A DNA stretch of 5,385 bases from contig JAYYJN010000278.1 of assembly GCA_036146215.1 (NCBI GenBank), positions 1 through 5,385 of the forward strand, read 5' to 3'. A program made the translations under genes and the position numbers. The DNA comes from UBA7805 sp036146215. Lineage in GTDB: Bacteria > Planctomycetota > Planctomycetia > Pirellulales > UBA7805. Numbering within the stretch: the first letter of the stretch is position 1; the number at the start of each line of letters is the position of its first letter. The notes under the pieces were generated by a model, which had not been told where the DNA came from, made no database searches, and saw only the letters and a program-made list of their open reading frames with translations. This document shows, piece after piece, positions 1 to 4,867 of this stretch.

Positions 1-1187
1 CTGCCAAAGTGTTCGCGCTTCCGCCACCCTCCATCCCGGGCCTCGGAATTAGCGGTGGCTTTAGCCTCGAACTTTTATCGCAAGCAGGAGACGACATCCA
101 GAATGAACTTGAATCTCTTGAAAACGCGGTCGTTGCAATCAGGAAGGACGGTGAAAATGAACCCTCCGTGGCGATGATTCAAACGGCATTCAAAGCGGGT
201 GTCCCGCAGATGGAAATTGTTGTCGATCGACAAAAACCAGCCACACTTGATCTGGAATTGAATGATGTTTTCCAGACGATGCAAGGCTATCTTGGAACAT
301 TCTATGCCAATGATTTCAACAAATTTAATTACACCTATCAGGTGCGCATTCAGGCAGATAACCGGTTTCGGAATTCAATTCAGGAACTCAAGCGTTTGGA
401 GGTCCGTAATCGCAAGGGAGATATGGTACCGTTGGGCACACTGATTGATCTTAAACGCACATACGGCCCGCAGGTCGTGAGTCGATACAATCTATATCCG
501 GCGGCCCTGCTGGTGGGCCAGGCAAGCCCCGGATACAGTTCCGGTGAGGCGATGAACGCGATGCAACGTCTGGCAGAAAAGCATCTCCCTTTCGGAAGTG
601 ACTACGCCTGGACAGCCGTTTCTTATCAGCAGGCCAATATGGGCAGTCAACCGATTATTGTTTTTGTGTTGGCGGTGGTAATGGTTTACCTTGTGCTCGC
701 AGCACAATACGAAAGCTGGGCTAGCCCGACCGCTGTGATCCTCGTGGTTCCGATCGCACTTTTAGGATCGGCCGCCGCGATCTATGTACTGCCATTCGGT
801 ATCGATATTTATGCCCAAATTGGTTTGATTCTGGTCATCGCCCTCGCGAGTAAAAACGCAATCCTAATTGTTGAATTTGCGCGGGATATCCGCAAACAGG
901 GCAAATCGATCCCCGATGCGGCAGCCGAGGCGGCACGGCTTCGTTTCCGCCCGATTCTCATGACCAGCTTTGCCTTTATTCTCGGCATGGTGCCTCTGGT
1001 AGTCGCTGAGGGTGCTGGCGCTTCAAGTCGGATCTCGTTGGGCGCAACCGTTCTCGGTGGCATGGTAACGTCCACGTTCCTGGCTGTGCTATTCGTGCCA
1101 ACCTTTTTTGTTGTGGTCCAGCATATGAGCGAGTGGTGGGAAGCACGCGGGCAAAAAGGGGAACAGCGACCCCCCGCAGCATCCTGA
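1..1187 (+). CDS. RND efflux pump, AcrB/HAE1-type inner-membrane subunit (C-terminal part, 5' end outside window)
   Basis: This is the C-terminal part of a proton-driven tripartite efflux transporter of the inner membrane. The reading frame is open to the left edge, so the GTG at position 9 is internal and roughly 650 N-terminal residues are missing compared with the ~1,050-residue family. Numbering from that GTG, residues 1-210 match the periplasmic porter and funnel domains of AcrB (landmarks GFSLELLSQAG, YANDF, GDMVPLGTL, LVGQASPGYSSGEAM). Residues ~213-370 form the last five membrane helices. Lys282 in ALASKNAILIVEF corresponds to AcrB Lys940 of the proton relay in TM10. The family motifs RFRPILMTSFAFILGMVPL and GGMVTSTFLAVLFVPTFFVVV follow, then a short charged tail. 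The fragment is intact and collinear with AcrB, so the pump is probably functional. A membrane-fusion partner would be expected upstream, outside the window. Substrate cannot be told. Its stop lies 20 bp from the convergent TspO stop. Confidence 0.95.
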   Translation, partial: AKVFALPPPSIPGLGISGGFSLELLSQAGDDIQNELESLENAVVAIRKDGENEPSVAMIQTAFKAGVPQMEIVVDRQKPATLDLELNDVFQTMQGYLGTFYANDFNKFNYTYQVRIQADNRFRNSIQELKRLEVRNRKGDMVPLGTLIDLKRTYGPQVVSRYNLYPAALLVGQASPGYSSGEAMNAMQRLAEKHLPFGSDYAWTAVSYQQANMGSQPIIVFVLAVVMVYLVLAAQYESWASPTAVILVVPIALLGSAAAIYVLPFGIDIYAQIGLILVIALASKNAILIVEFARDIRKQGKSIPDAAAEAARLRFRPILMTSFAFILGMVPLVVAEGAGASSRISLGATVLGGMVTSTFLAVLFVPTFFVVVQHMSEWWEARGQKGEQRPPAAS

Positions 1188-1207
1188 TCCAAAATCGGAG
1201 GACCGAC

Positions 1208-1717
1208 TCAACGGTTCAACTGCCAGATTGCCACATTCAGTATCGAGGCGAATGATACCCATAAAAGGTACGGAACCAGCAAAAGCGCCGCCCACCGAGA
1301 AAGCGGCCAGAAAGCCCGGATGGTCATTAAAATCGCCAGCCAGAGAAAAAAGACCTCCACCATCGACCAGGCCGGCTTTTGCATTCCAAAGAAAAGCACA
1401 CTCCACAGACTGTTAAGAGCCAGCTGTGCCCCAAACCAAAGCAGCGGTACCCTGATTATTTTCCCATCCAACTTACGCCAGACGAGCCAAGCCGAGATGG
1501 CCATCATGGCATAGAGCAATGACCACACCGGGCCAAACACCCAATCCGGAGGCGTCCATGCCGGTTTAGCGATCCCTGAATACCATGTGGGAATCCTCGG
1601 CATGGTGGCGAGATTTCCGAGCAATGCAGCTCCAAAGCAAATCACTACCGATGTCACCAGACCGAGGGCCTGGACTCTTGGGGAGCGCAGCATCGGGTCT
1701 GCATCTTGCGCCATCAT
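1208..1717 (-). CDS. tspO: TspO/MBR family tryptophan-rich membrane protein
   Basis: This 169-residue protein belongs to the TspO/MBR (translocator protein/peripheral benzodiazepine receptor) family: five-helix membrane proteins that bind porphyrins and are tied to tetrapyrrole and oxidative-stress responses in bacteria. Hydrophobic helices lie at about 18-38, 58-80, 90-111, 117-137 and 142-165. Family hallmarks are visible in order: KPAWTPPDWVFGPVWSLLYA (51-70), AWLVW (76-80), LNSLWSVLFFG (101-111) and PYLLWVSFASILNVAIWQLN (149-168). Length is typical or slightly long because of about 15 extra N-terminal residues. Two ATGs are adjacent (1717 and 1714). The weak Shine-Dalgarno AGGCGG at 1723-1728 is 5 nt from the first and 8 nt from the second, so the second may be the true start. 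It follows the glutathione peroxidase gene by 29 bp on the same strand and has no promoter of its own that I can see, so co-transcription is likely. The exact ligand is unknown. Confidence 0.93.
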   Translation of the reverse strand: MMAQDADPMLRSPRVQALGLVTSVVICFGAALLGNLATMPRIPTWYSGIAKPAWTPPDWVFGPVWSLLYAMMAISAWLVWRKLDGKIIRVPLLWFGAQLALNSLWSVLFFGMQKPAWSMVEVFFLWLAILMTIRAFWPLSRWAALLLVPYLLWVSFASILNVAIWQLNR

Positions 1718-1724
1718 GTGATCC

Positions 1725-1735
1725 GCCTGTCAGGC
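1725..1735. repeat. Short palindrome overlapping the tspO ribosome-binding site
   Basis: GCCTG-T-CAGGC is an 11-bp dyad in the 29-bp gap between the peroxidase and tspO genes. It overlaps the AGGCGG Shine-Dalgarno of tspO. It could be a small operator or fold in mRNA to dampen tspO translation, but a perfect 5-bp dyad can arise by chance in GC-rich spacer sequence. Confidence 0.35.
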
Positions 1736-1746
1736 CGCCGAGATAT

Positions 1747-2355
1747 TCAATCTGACTTTAATTCGCCTTCGATCACGCCGACCAGCACCGGATCATCCGG
1801 CTTTGTCTGCGGTTCAAACCGATGTACCACTTTGCCATCTCGGTTGATAATAAATTTTTCAAAATTCCACGAAACATCGCCAGCGCCTTTGGGTTTGGCA
1901 TTGAGTTGCGTGAGCAATTGATAAAGCGGACAGGCGTCCTCGCCATTGACGTCGACCTTCTCAAAAAGATCAAAGGTCACGCCGTAATTCGAGGAACAAA
2001 ACTCGGATATCTCTTCAGCAGTACCAGGCTCCTGCCTGCCGAATTGATTGCAGGGGAATCCAAGTACGCGAAGCCCCTTGGGTCCATACTTCTCATGCAA
2101 TGCCTGCAATTGTGAATACTGTGGAGTCAAACCACACTCACTGGCAACATTGACCACGAGAACGACGTTACCCTTGTATTGATTTAAATCGATTTGCTTG
2201 CCATCCAACGACTTCATCTTGAAATCAAGAACGTTCTCTGCTGCCGCAGCGGTGCTATCCTTGGATTCTTCTGCCATTACGCTATTCTCCCCAAACGCCC
2301 CGAACATAAACAGACTTAACATCGTCAGCCAGAATAATTTTGCTCCGCAATGCAT
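1747..2355 (-). CDS. Thiol (Cys-type) glutathione peroxidase, exported
   Basis: This 202-residue protein reduces H2O2 or lipid hydroperoxides with thiols. Residues 1-28 look like a Sec signal peptide (Lys6, a hydrophobic core from about 7 to 21, then SVMA before EE), so the enzyme is probably periplasmic. The catalytic tetrad is complete: peroxidatic Cys74 in NVASECGLTPQY, Gln104 in FPCNQFGRQEPG, and Trp163-Asn164 in WNFEKFII. It uses Cys, not selenocysteine. Cys120 in EFCSSNYG sits where thioredoxin-dependent plant- and bacterial-type enzymes keep their resolving Cys, so the physiological donor is more likely a thioredoxin-like protein than glutathione. The start is set by AAGGAG at 2365-2370, 9 nt upstream of the ATG. 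In-frame Met27 could give an unexported form but lacks such support. It is the first gene of a likely operon with tspO, driven from the promoter at 2480-2507. Confidence 0.95.
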   Translation of the reverse strand: MHCGAKLFWLTMLSLFMFGAFGENSVMAEESKDSTAAAAENVLDFKMKSLDGKQIDLNQYKGNVVLVVNVASECGLTPQYSQLQALHEKYGPKGLRVLGFPCNQFGRQEPGTAEEISEFCSSNYGVTFDLFEKVDVNGEDACPLYQLLTQLNAKPKGAGDVSWNFEKFIINRDGKVVHRFEPQTKPDDPVLVGVIEGELKSD

Positions 2356-2459
2356 TCGAGGTCACTCCTTCTTTACTAAATTGTTTTTTTAATTCTTTCA
2401 GATTTCCACTTGCTTTTCCAATACTGAAGATCCGCTCACAAACGCCAATCGCGGACAGG

Positions 2460-2483
2460 TTATTGCGACGTCCTTCGCAATAA
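2460..2483. repeat. 9-bp perfect inverted repeat at the GPx transcription start
   Basis: TTATTGCGA (2460-2468) and TCGCAATAA (2475-2483) are exact reverse complements around a 6-nt centre. The repeat overlaps the -10 box and the predicted start site on the minus strand. Neither strand has a T-run after it, so it is not an intrinsic terminator of tRNA-Asp. It may be an operator, or a hairpin at the 5' end of the peroxidase mRNA. Confidence 0.55.
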
Positions 2484-2507
2484 TAGAAATGTCACAGACA
2501 TGGTCAA
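2480..2507 (-). promoter_or_regulatory. Likely sigma-70-type promoter of the GPx-tspO operon
   Basis: On the minus strand, TTGACC (2502-2507, 5 of 6 to TTGACA) is followed after 16 bp by TATTAT (2480-2485, 5 of 6 to TATAAT). Transcription would start near 2473 and give a leader of about 117 nt before the peroxidase ATG. The site lies between tRNA-Asp and the peroxidase gene in the correct orientation. The match is by eye, with no start-site data. Confidence 0.6.
2489..2501. promoter_or_regulatory. Palindrome in the promoter spacer, candidate operator
   Basis: ATGTC-ACA-GACAT is a perfect 13-bp dyad that fills most of the 16-bp spacer between the -35 and -10 boxes of the peroxidase promoter. 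That is a classic place for a dimeric transcription factor to block or remodel the promoter. The regulator is unknown, and the half-site does not match a regulator box I can name with confidence. Confidence 0.4.
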
Positions 2508-2592
2508 GCATAACTAATGCGACAAAATGCGAACCAGCTGCCAAAATACTCGAACGCCAGTCACATTCGTAAGTTCGCCAAAAGAACTCGAG

Positions 2593-2666
<74 letters not shown>

Positions 2667-2689
2667 TTAAAAAGGAGATTAATCGCCTG

Positions 2690-2717
2690 ATTATAGTGAC
2701 CCGTGATGGCCCCGCAA
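2690..2717 (-). promoter_or_regulatory. Likely tRNA-Asp promoter
   Basis: A perfect TATAAT (-10) reads on the minus strand at 2690-2695, and a weaker TTGCGG (3 of 6 to the -35 consensus) lies 16 bp upstream at 2712-2717. The predicted start near 2683 is about 17 nt before the mature tRNA 5' end, which is normal for a tRNA gene. Confidence 0.55.
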
Positions 2718-2750
2718 GTATGGGCCCTCGCCGGAAATCTGGCCCGGTTG

Positions 2751-2780
2751 TTGTGGAATCGACCCTGTTTCGGGTATTCT
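2751..2780 (+). promoter_or_regulatory. Weak candidate promoter for the L12-like gene
   Basis: TTGTGG (2751-2756) and TATTCT (2775-2780, 4 of 6) are separated by 18 bp on the plus strand, about 50 bp before the ATG at 2831. The match is poor. It is listed because the gene is divergent from tRNA-Asp and must have its own promoter in the 164-bp gap. Confidence 0.25.
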
Positions 2781-2830
2781 TAGCGTTTGGATATATCACC
2801 GTTTCACACTGACGAAGGGGGAAGTCTAAT

Positions 2831-3157
2831 ATGCCACTGTTTGAGGTTGAGACGGACAACCACATTATTATCACCTGGGCTGACGACGAACCATCGGCCA
2901 CAAGCGTTGTGCAAGACGCTTACCCTGGTGAAGAGGTAACGCGTCTAACGAAACGACCGCGGGACACGTGGGTCATCTCAAAGAGCGCGTTGGGCCTTGC
3001 TGAGGAGAAGGTCGACCCATGTAACACGGCGAGAGACTGTCTGGCGAAGGCATCGGGCGATAAGGTGCAAGCCATTCGACTTTATATGCACGAAACAGGG
3101 GCAGATTTGGAGCGATCGCGGAAAGTAATTGAGTCAAATATGGTGATGGGCTGGTAG
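2831..3157 (+). CDS. Small protein with L7/L12 C-terminal-domain-like segment
   Basis: This 108-residue cytoplasmic protein has no signal peptide or membrane segment. The start is supported by an AAGGGGGAAG Shine-Dalgarno at 2815-2824. Residues 1-55 alternate hydrophobic and polar residues (FEVETDNHIIITWAD, then TWVISKSAL) as in a small beta-rich domain that I do not recognise. Residues 76-102, from GDKVQAIRLYMHETGADLER to VIES, align with the ribosomal protein L7/L12 C-terminal domain ([26 protein letters not shown] in E. coli), keeping the Lys-Val start, the central TG and the basic-x-Val/Ile-x-Glu-Ser end. The protein stops soon after, so the last part of the L12 fold is missing. It has no L12 N-terminal dimer domain or hinge, so it is not the ribosomal stalk protein. 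Two Cys (64 and 70) precede the L12-like segment. Function is unknown; a binding role in translation or protein-protein contact is only a guess. It is monocistronic, divergent from tRNA-Asp, and ends at the terminator at 3209-3244. Confidence 0.8.
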   Translation: MPLFEVETDNHIIITWADDEPSATSVVQDAYPGEEVTRLTKRPRDTWVISKSALGLAEEKVDPCNTARDCLAKASGDKVQAIRLYMHETGADLERSRKVIESNMVMGW

Positions 3158-3208
3158 TATTGACCGCCGCACCAATTTCCCGACAGAGCTCCGAAAAATC
3201 AAACCAAA

Positions 3209-3244
3209 AAAAGAGCAACGAACATCCGTGTTCGTTGCTCTTTT
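3209..3244. terminator. Strong bidirectional intrinsic terminator
   Basis: AAAAGAGCAACGAACA (3209-3224) and TGTTCGTTGCTCTTTT (3229-3244) are perfect complements, 16 bp around the tetraloop TCCG. Read on the minus strand the stem is followed by an unbroken T-tract (complement of the A-run 3206-3212); on the plus strand it ends in four T. It lies between two convergent genes and can serve both, with the better T-tract serving the lipoprotein mRNA. Confidence 0.9.
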
Positions 3245-3250
3245 GAAGAG

Positions 3251-3270
3251 GTACAGAAGTAGTTCTGTAC
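3251..3270. repeat. Perfect hairpin 2 of an intergenic hairpin array
   Basis: GTACAGAA (3251-3258) and TTCTGTAC (3263-3270) pair perfectly (8 bp) around the 4-nt loop GTAG. It starts 6 bp after the terminator hairpin. There is no T-run on either side. Confidence 0.75.
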
Positions 3271-3271
3271 G

Positions 3272-3291
3272 AAATGCCTTCCTTGGCATTT
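3272..3291. repeat. Perfect hairpin 3 of an intergenic hairpin array
   Basis: AAATGCC (3272-3278) and GGCATTT (3285-3291) pair perfectly (7 bp) around TTCCTT, one base after hairpin 2. The short T-run at the right arm could make it a weak second terminator for plus-strand transcripts. On the lipoprotein mRNA it would be the first of three 3'-UTR hairpins. Confidence 0.7.
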
Positions 3292-3371
3292 ATGAACGGT
3301 TATCAAACTATTGGAGTGCTATCTATCCTAGTGGTTTTCTCGACTTCTCGCGATCTCAACTGCGACATGAA

Positions 3372-4535
3372 CTAGGGACGTTGCTCCGCCGGTGGGTTAT
3401 ACGGGGATCCCGGTTGAAAACTGCTTTCAGTGGGGGAACTTGAGGGAACACCAGCAGGGTCTGAACCAGGCACGTAGCGACCTGTGCTACCCGGTTGGAA
3501 TGGAGTGAAGTCGACTTGTCGAGTTGGCCCGCTCCCTGTGGCAGTAGGAGTCCCGTTAGCGACCGAAGGGTACCGATTCTGTGCTGCTGAATCAACTTGA
3601 TTCTGACCCGCTACCGGATTAGCTGCGACATTTCTTGAGACCGGTGAGGCGATCGGGACAACCTGCGCCGGCGAGGTATTCACCGCGGAGGTAGCCGGTT
3701 GCGCATCATACCGCGAACCGCTCGGACTGCTGGGCAGATTGGCATAACGCGGCCCGATCCCACTCGGTGACCCAACGGACGCGTTACCGGGGAATACGCC
3801 ACTTGTCGGAGGCGCAACGGCCTGAGAAGTCGGCGCGAAAGAATTTCCCGTGTTTGCACTGTATCGCGGACCCATCGAGGGAGCACCGGTATTGAAACCT
3901 GTTTGTGCCGAATTTTGCGAAGTTGCACCGTATGTGCTTGTGCTCGACGCGAGTACGGGATTGGAGGGCGGTGGAGGGGACGGTTGACCTACGACCGGAG
4001 ATGCATCGAATCCAGTGCTGGGGTATCTGGGCTGAGGATTGCCAGCCGTATAGCCAGTCACGGGATATCGGGGCGTTGTTGCCACGGGGGAGGCACCTCT
4101 TTCGTTGGCAGACGGCACTTGTGCACTCACGGTTCCTACCGGATTACTCGCAGTGTTCGGTCGGGGGTGGGTATATGGCGTACTGGGATAGGATGTACTC
4201 GGGTAGGTCGGCTTGCCACCGGCAGAAGCCGGTGACCCACCAGCTACACTCCCACCAGCTACACTATAGGCATTCGGCGTCGGTGTTCCCGGCGGAACCG
4301 TGGCCAACGACTTTTTCTGAGGCGTCACTTTTCCCCCACTAACATCCGGTGGGGTTACCTGCGTCGATGGAAGCTTCACACCATCGTAGGGTGAACCGGC
4401 GAGTTCTGAAGGAGAAACAGCTTGATCTTTTTGTGCGCCCCACCATTTCCAAGAAGAGGAACCGCCACTCTGACAGCCACTTATGCCTACCAAAAAAATA
4501 GTCAGGGCGAGAATTTGTTTTCTATCGATATGCAT
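3372..4535 (-). CDS. Low-complexity Pro/Ser/Thr/Gly-rich lipoprotein
   Basis: This 387-residue protein has a lipoprotein signal: Arg5-Lys6, a hydrophobic core, then the lipobox ISGC with Cys21 as the lipidated residue. It is probably anchored to a membrane and faces the periplasm or outside. A Ser-rich linker leads to a Trp patch (WKWWG, 29-33), the only Trp in the protein. The rest is disordered-looking and rich in Pro, Ser, Thr, Gly, Ala, Asn and Tyr. It holds short repeats: SVAGG twice (91-100), YPST twice (111-119), GPRY twice, FQPGS twice, and Arg-Tyr pairs at 156, 170, 224, 263, 275, 321 and 353. No Lys occurs after residue 108. No enzymatic domain is visible, and I cannot name a family. 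A structural, spacer or envelope/cell-surface role is an inference. ATG at 4535 is supported by AAAGG at 4544-4548, 8 nt upstream. It has its own promoter and terminator. Confidence 0.85.
   Translation of the reverse strand: MHIDRKQILALTIFLVGISGCQSGGSSSWKWWGAQKDQAVSPSELAGSPYDGVKLPSTQVTPPDVSGGKVTPQKKSLATVPPGTPTPNAYSVAGGSVAGGSPASAGGKPTYPSTSYPSTPYTHPRPNTASNPVGTVSAQVPSANERGASPVATTPRYPVTGYTAGNPQPRYPSTGFDASPVVGQPSPPPPSNPVLASSTSTYGATSQNSAQTGFNTGAPSMGPRYSANTGNSFAPTSQAVAPPTSGVFPGNASVGSPSGIGPRYANLPSSPSGSRYDAQPATSAVNTSPAQVVPIASPVSRNVAANPVAGQNQVDSAAQNRYPSVANGTPTATGSGPTRQVDFTPFQPGSTGRYVPGSDPAGVPSSSPTESSFQPGSPYNPPAEQRP
4176..4205 (-). repeat. Imperfect 15-bp tandem repeat in the lipoprotein gene
   Basis: Two consecutive 15-bp units (4205-4191 and 4190-4176 on the minus strand) encode YPSTS and YPSTP. 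They differ at a few bases, unlike the exact repeat 30 bp upstream in the gene, which suggests an older duplication. Confidence 0.6.
4236..4265 (-). repeat. Exact 15-bp tandem duplication in the lipoprotein gene
   Basis: CCCACCAGCTACACT occurs twice in direct succession (4236-4250 and 4251-4265). It encodes SVAGG-SVAGG at residues 91-100. The repeats are identical at DNA level and in frame, so the copy number could change by slippage without breaking the gene. Confidence 0.85.
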
Positions 4536-4587
4536 AAGAGAGACCTTTACTGATAGTCAGAATCATTGCTCACTCTATTCCTTCATT

Positions 4588-4612
4588 CCCGCCACACTAT
4601 CCTATCGGCGGG
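4588..4612. repeat. 6-bp inverted repeat in the lipoprotein leader
   Basis: CCCGCC (4588-4593) and GGCGGG (4607-4612) can pair across a 13-nt loop. In the lipoprotein mRNA leader this gives a GC-only stem about 50 nt before the ATG. No T-run follows, so it is not a terminator. Confidence 0.45.
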
Positions 4613-4665
4613 AGATGTCGCAAAGCATCGAACAGATTCCATTTTTTCCGCAAATCAGGGTGCGG

Positions 4666-4693
4666 ATTATAGATCTCCTGCTCTCGGGGTCAA
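4666..4693 (-). promoter_or_regulatory. Strong sigma-70-type promoter of the lipoprotein gene
   Basis: On the minus strand TTGACC (4688-4693, 5 of 6) and a perfect TATAAT (4666-4671) are separated by 16 bp. The predicted start near 4659 leaves a leader of about 123 nt. It shares the -35 hexamer and spacer length with the peroxidase promoter. Confidence 0.7.
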
Positions 4694-4798
4694 CGCCAAA
4701 ACGTGGAATAGTGAATAAGTAGAATCAATGAAGTCAGTGCCAGCGGAACCCTGACGATGATTTTCCGAAAGTCACTTGATCGGACTCAGTCAGCTATT

Positions 4799-4833
4799 AA
4801 AAAAGACCAGCCTGAAATCGTCAGGCTGGTCTT
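4799..4833 (-). terminator. Intrinsic terminator of the superoxide dismutase gene
   Basis: AAGACCAGCCTGA (4803-4815) and TCAGGCTGGTCTT (4821-4833) form a perfect 13-bp stem with a 5-nt loop. On the minus strand the stem ends in a six-T run (complement of 4799-4804). It begins about 35 nt after the SOD stop and separates SOD from the lipoprotein gene. Confidence 0.9.
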
Positions 4834-4867
4834 CAAGATCGTGAAATGGGTTGCCTCGTGCGATCAA

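Larger units (their letters stand above)
4536..4867. other. 332-bp intergenic region between SOD and lipoprotein genes
   Basis: No convincing gene lies here. Reading on the minus strand from the SOD end it holds the SOD terminator (4799-4833), about 100 bp of unremarkable sequence, the lipoprotein promoter (4666-4693), and a leader of about 120 nt with a 6-bp inverted repeat (4588-4612) and a 14-codon open frame (4522-4566) that overlaps the lipoprotein start. Confidence 0.7.

Noticed and set aside
9..11. GTG as a start codon of a 392-residue protein
   Set aside because: The frame continues to the window edge, and the alignment with AcrB begins in mid-porter domain, so this Val is internal.
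809..1192. 127-codon minus-strand open frame antisense to the RND gene
   Set aside because: It lies wholly opposite conserved RND helices; its translation has no domain and is rich in Arg and Thr as expected for a shadow of hydrophobic coding sequence.
2536..2580. Possible terminator after tRNA-Asp (CGAAC/GTTCG pairing)
   Set aside because: The stem is only 5 bp across a long loop, with a poor T-run; too weak to call.
3228..3443. 71-codon plus-strand frame
   Set aside because: It starts inside the terminator hairpin and runs through the hairpin array into the lipoprotein 3' end; no convincing Shine-Dalgarno or motif.
3905..4342. 110- and 145-codon plus-strand frames opposite the lipoprotein gene
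   Set aside because: They are antisense to a low-complexity gene that has a clear signal peptide, RBS, promoter and terminator; the translations show no recognisable protein features.
4483..4722. 79-codon plus-strand frame over the lipoprotein 5' end and leader
   Set aside because: It is antisense to a signal peptide and a strong promoter, with no recognisable content.
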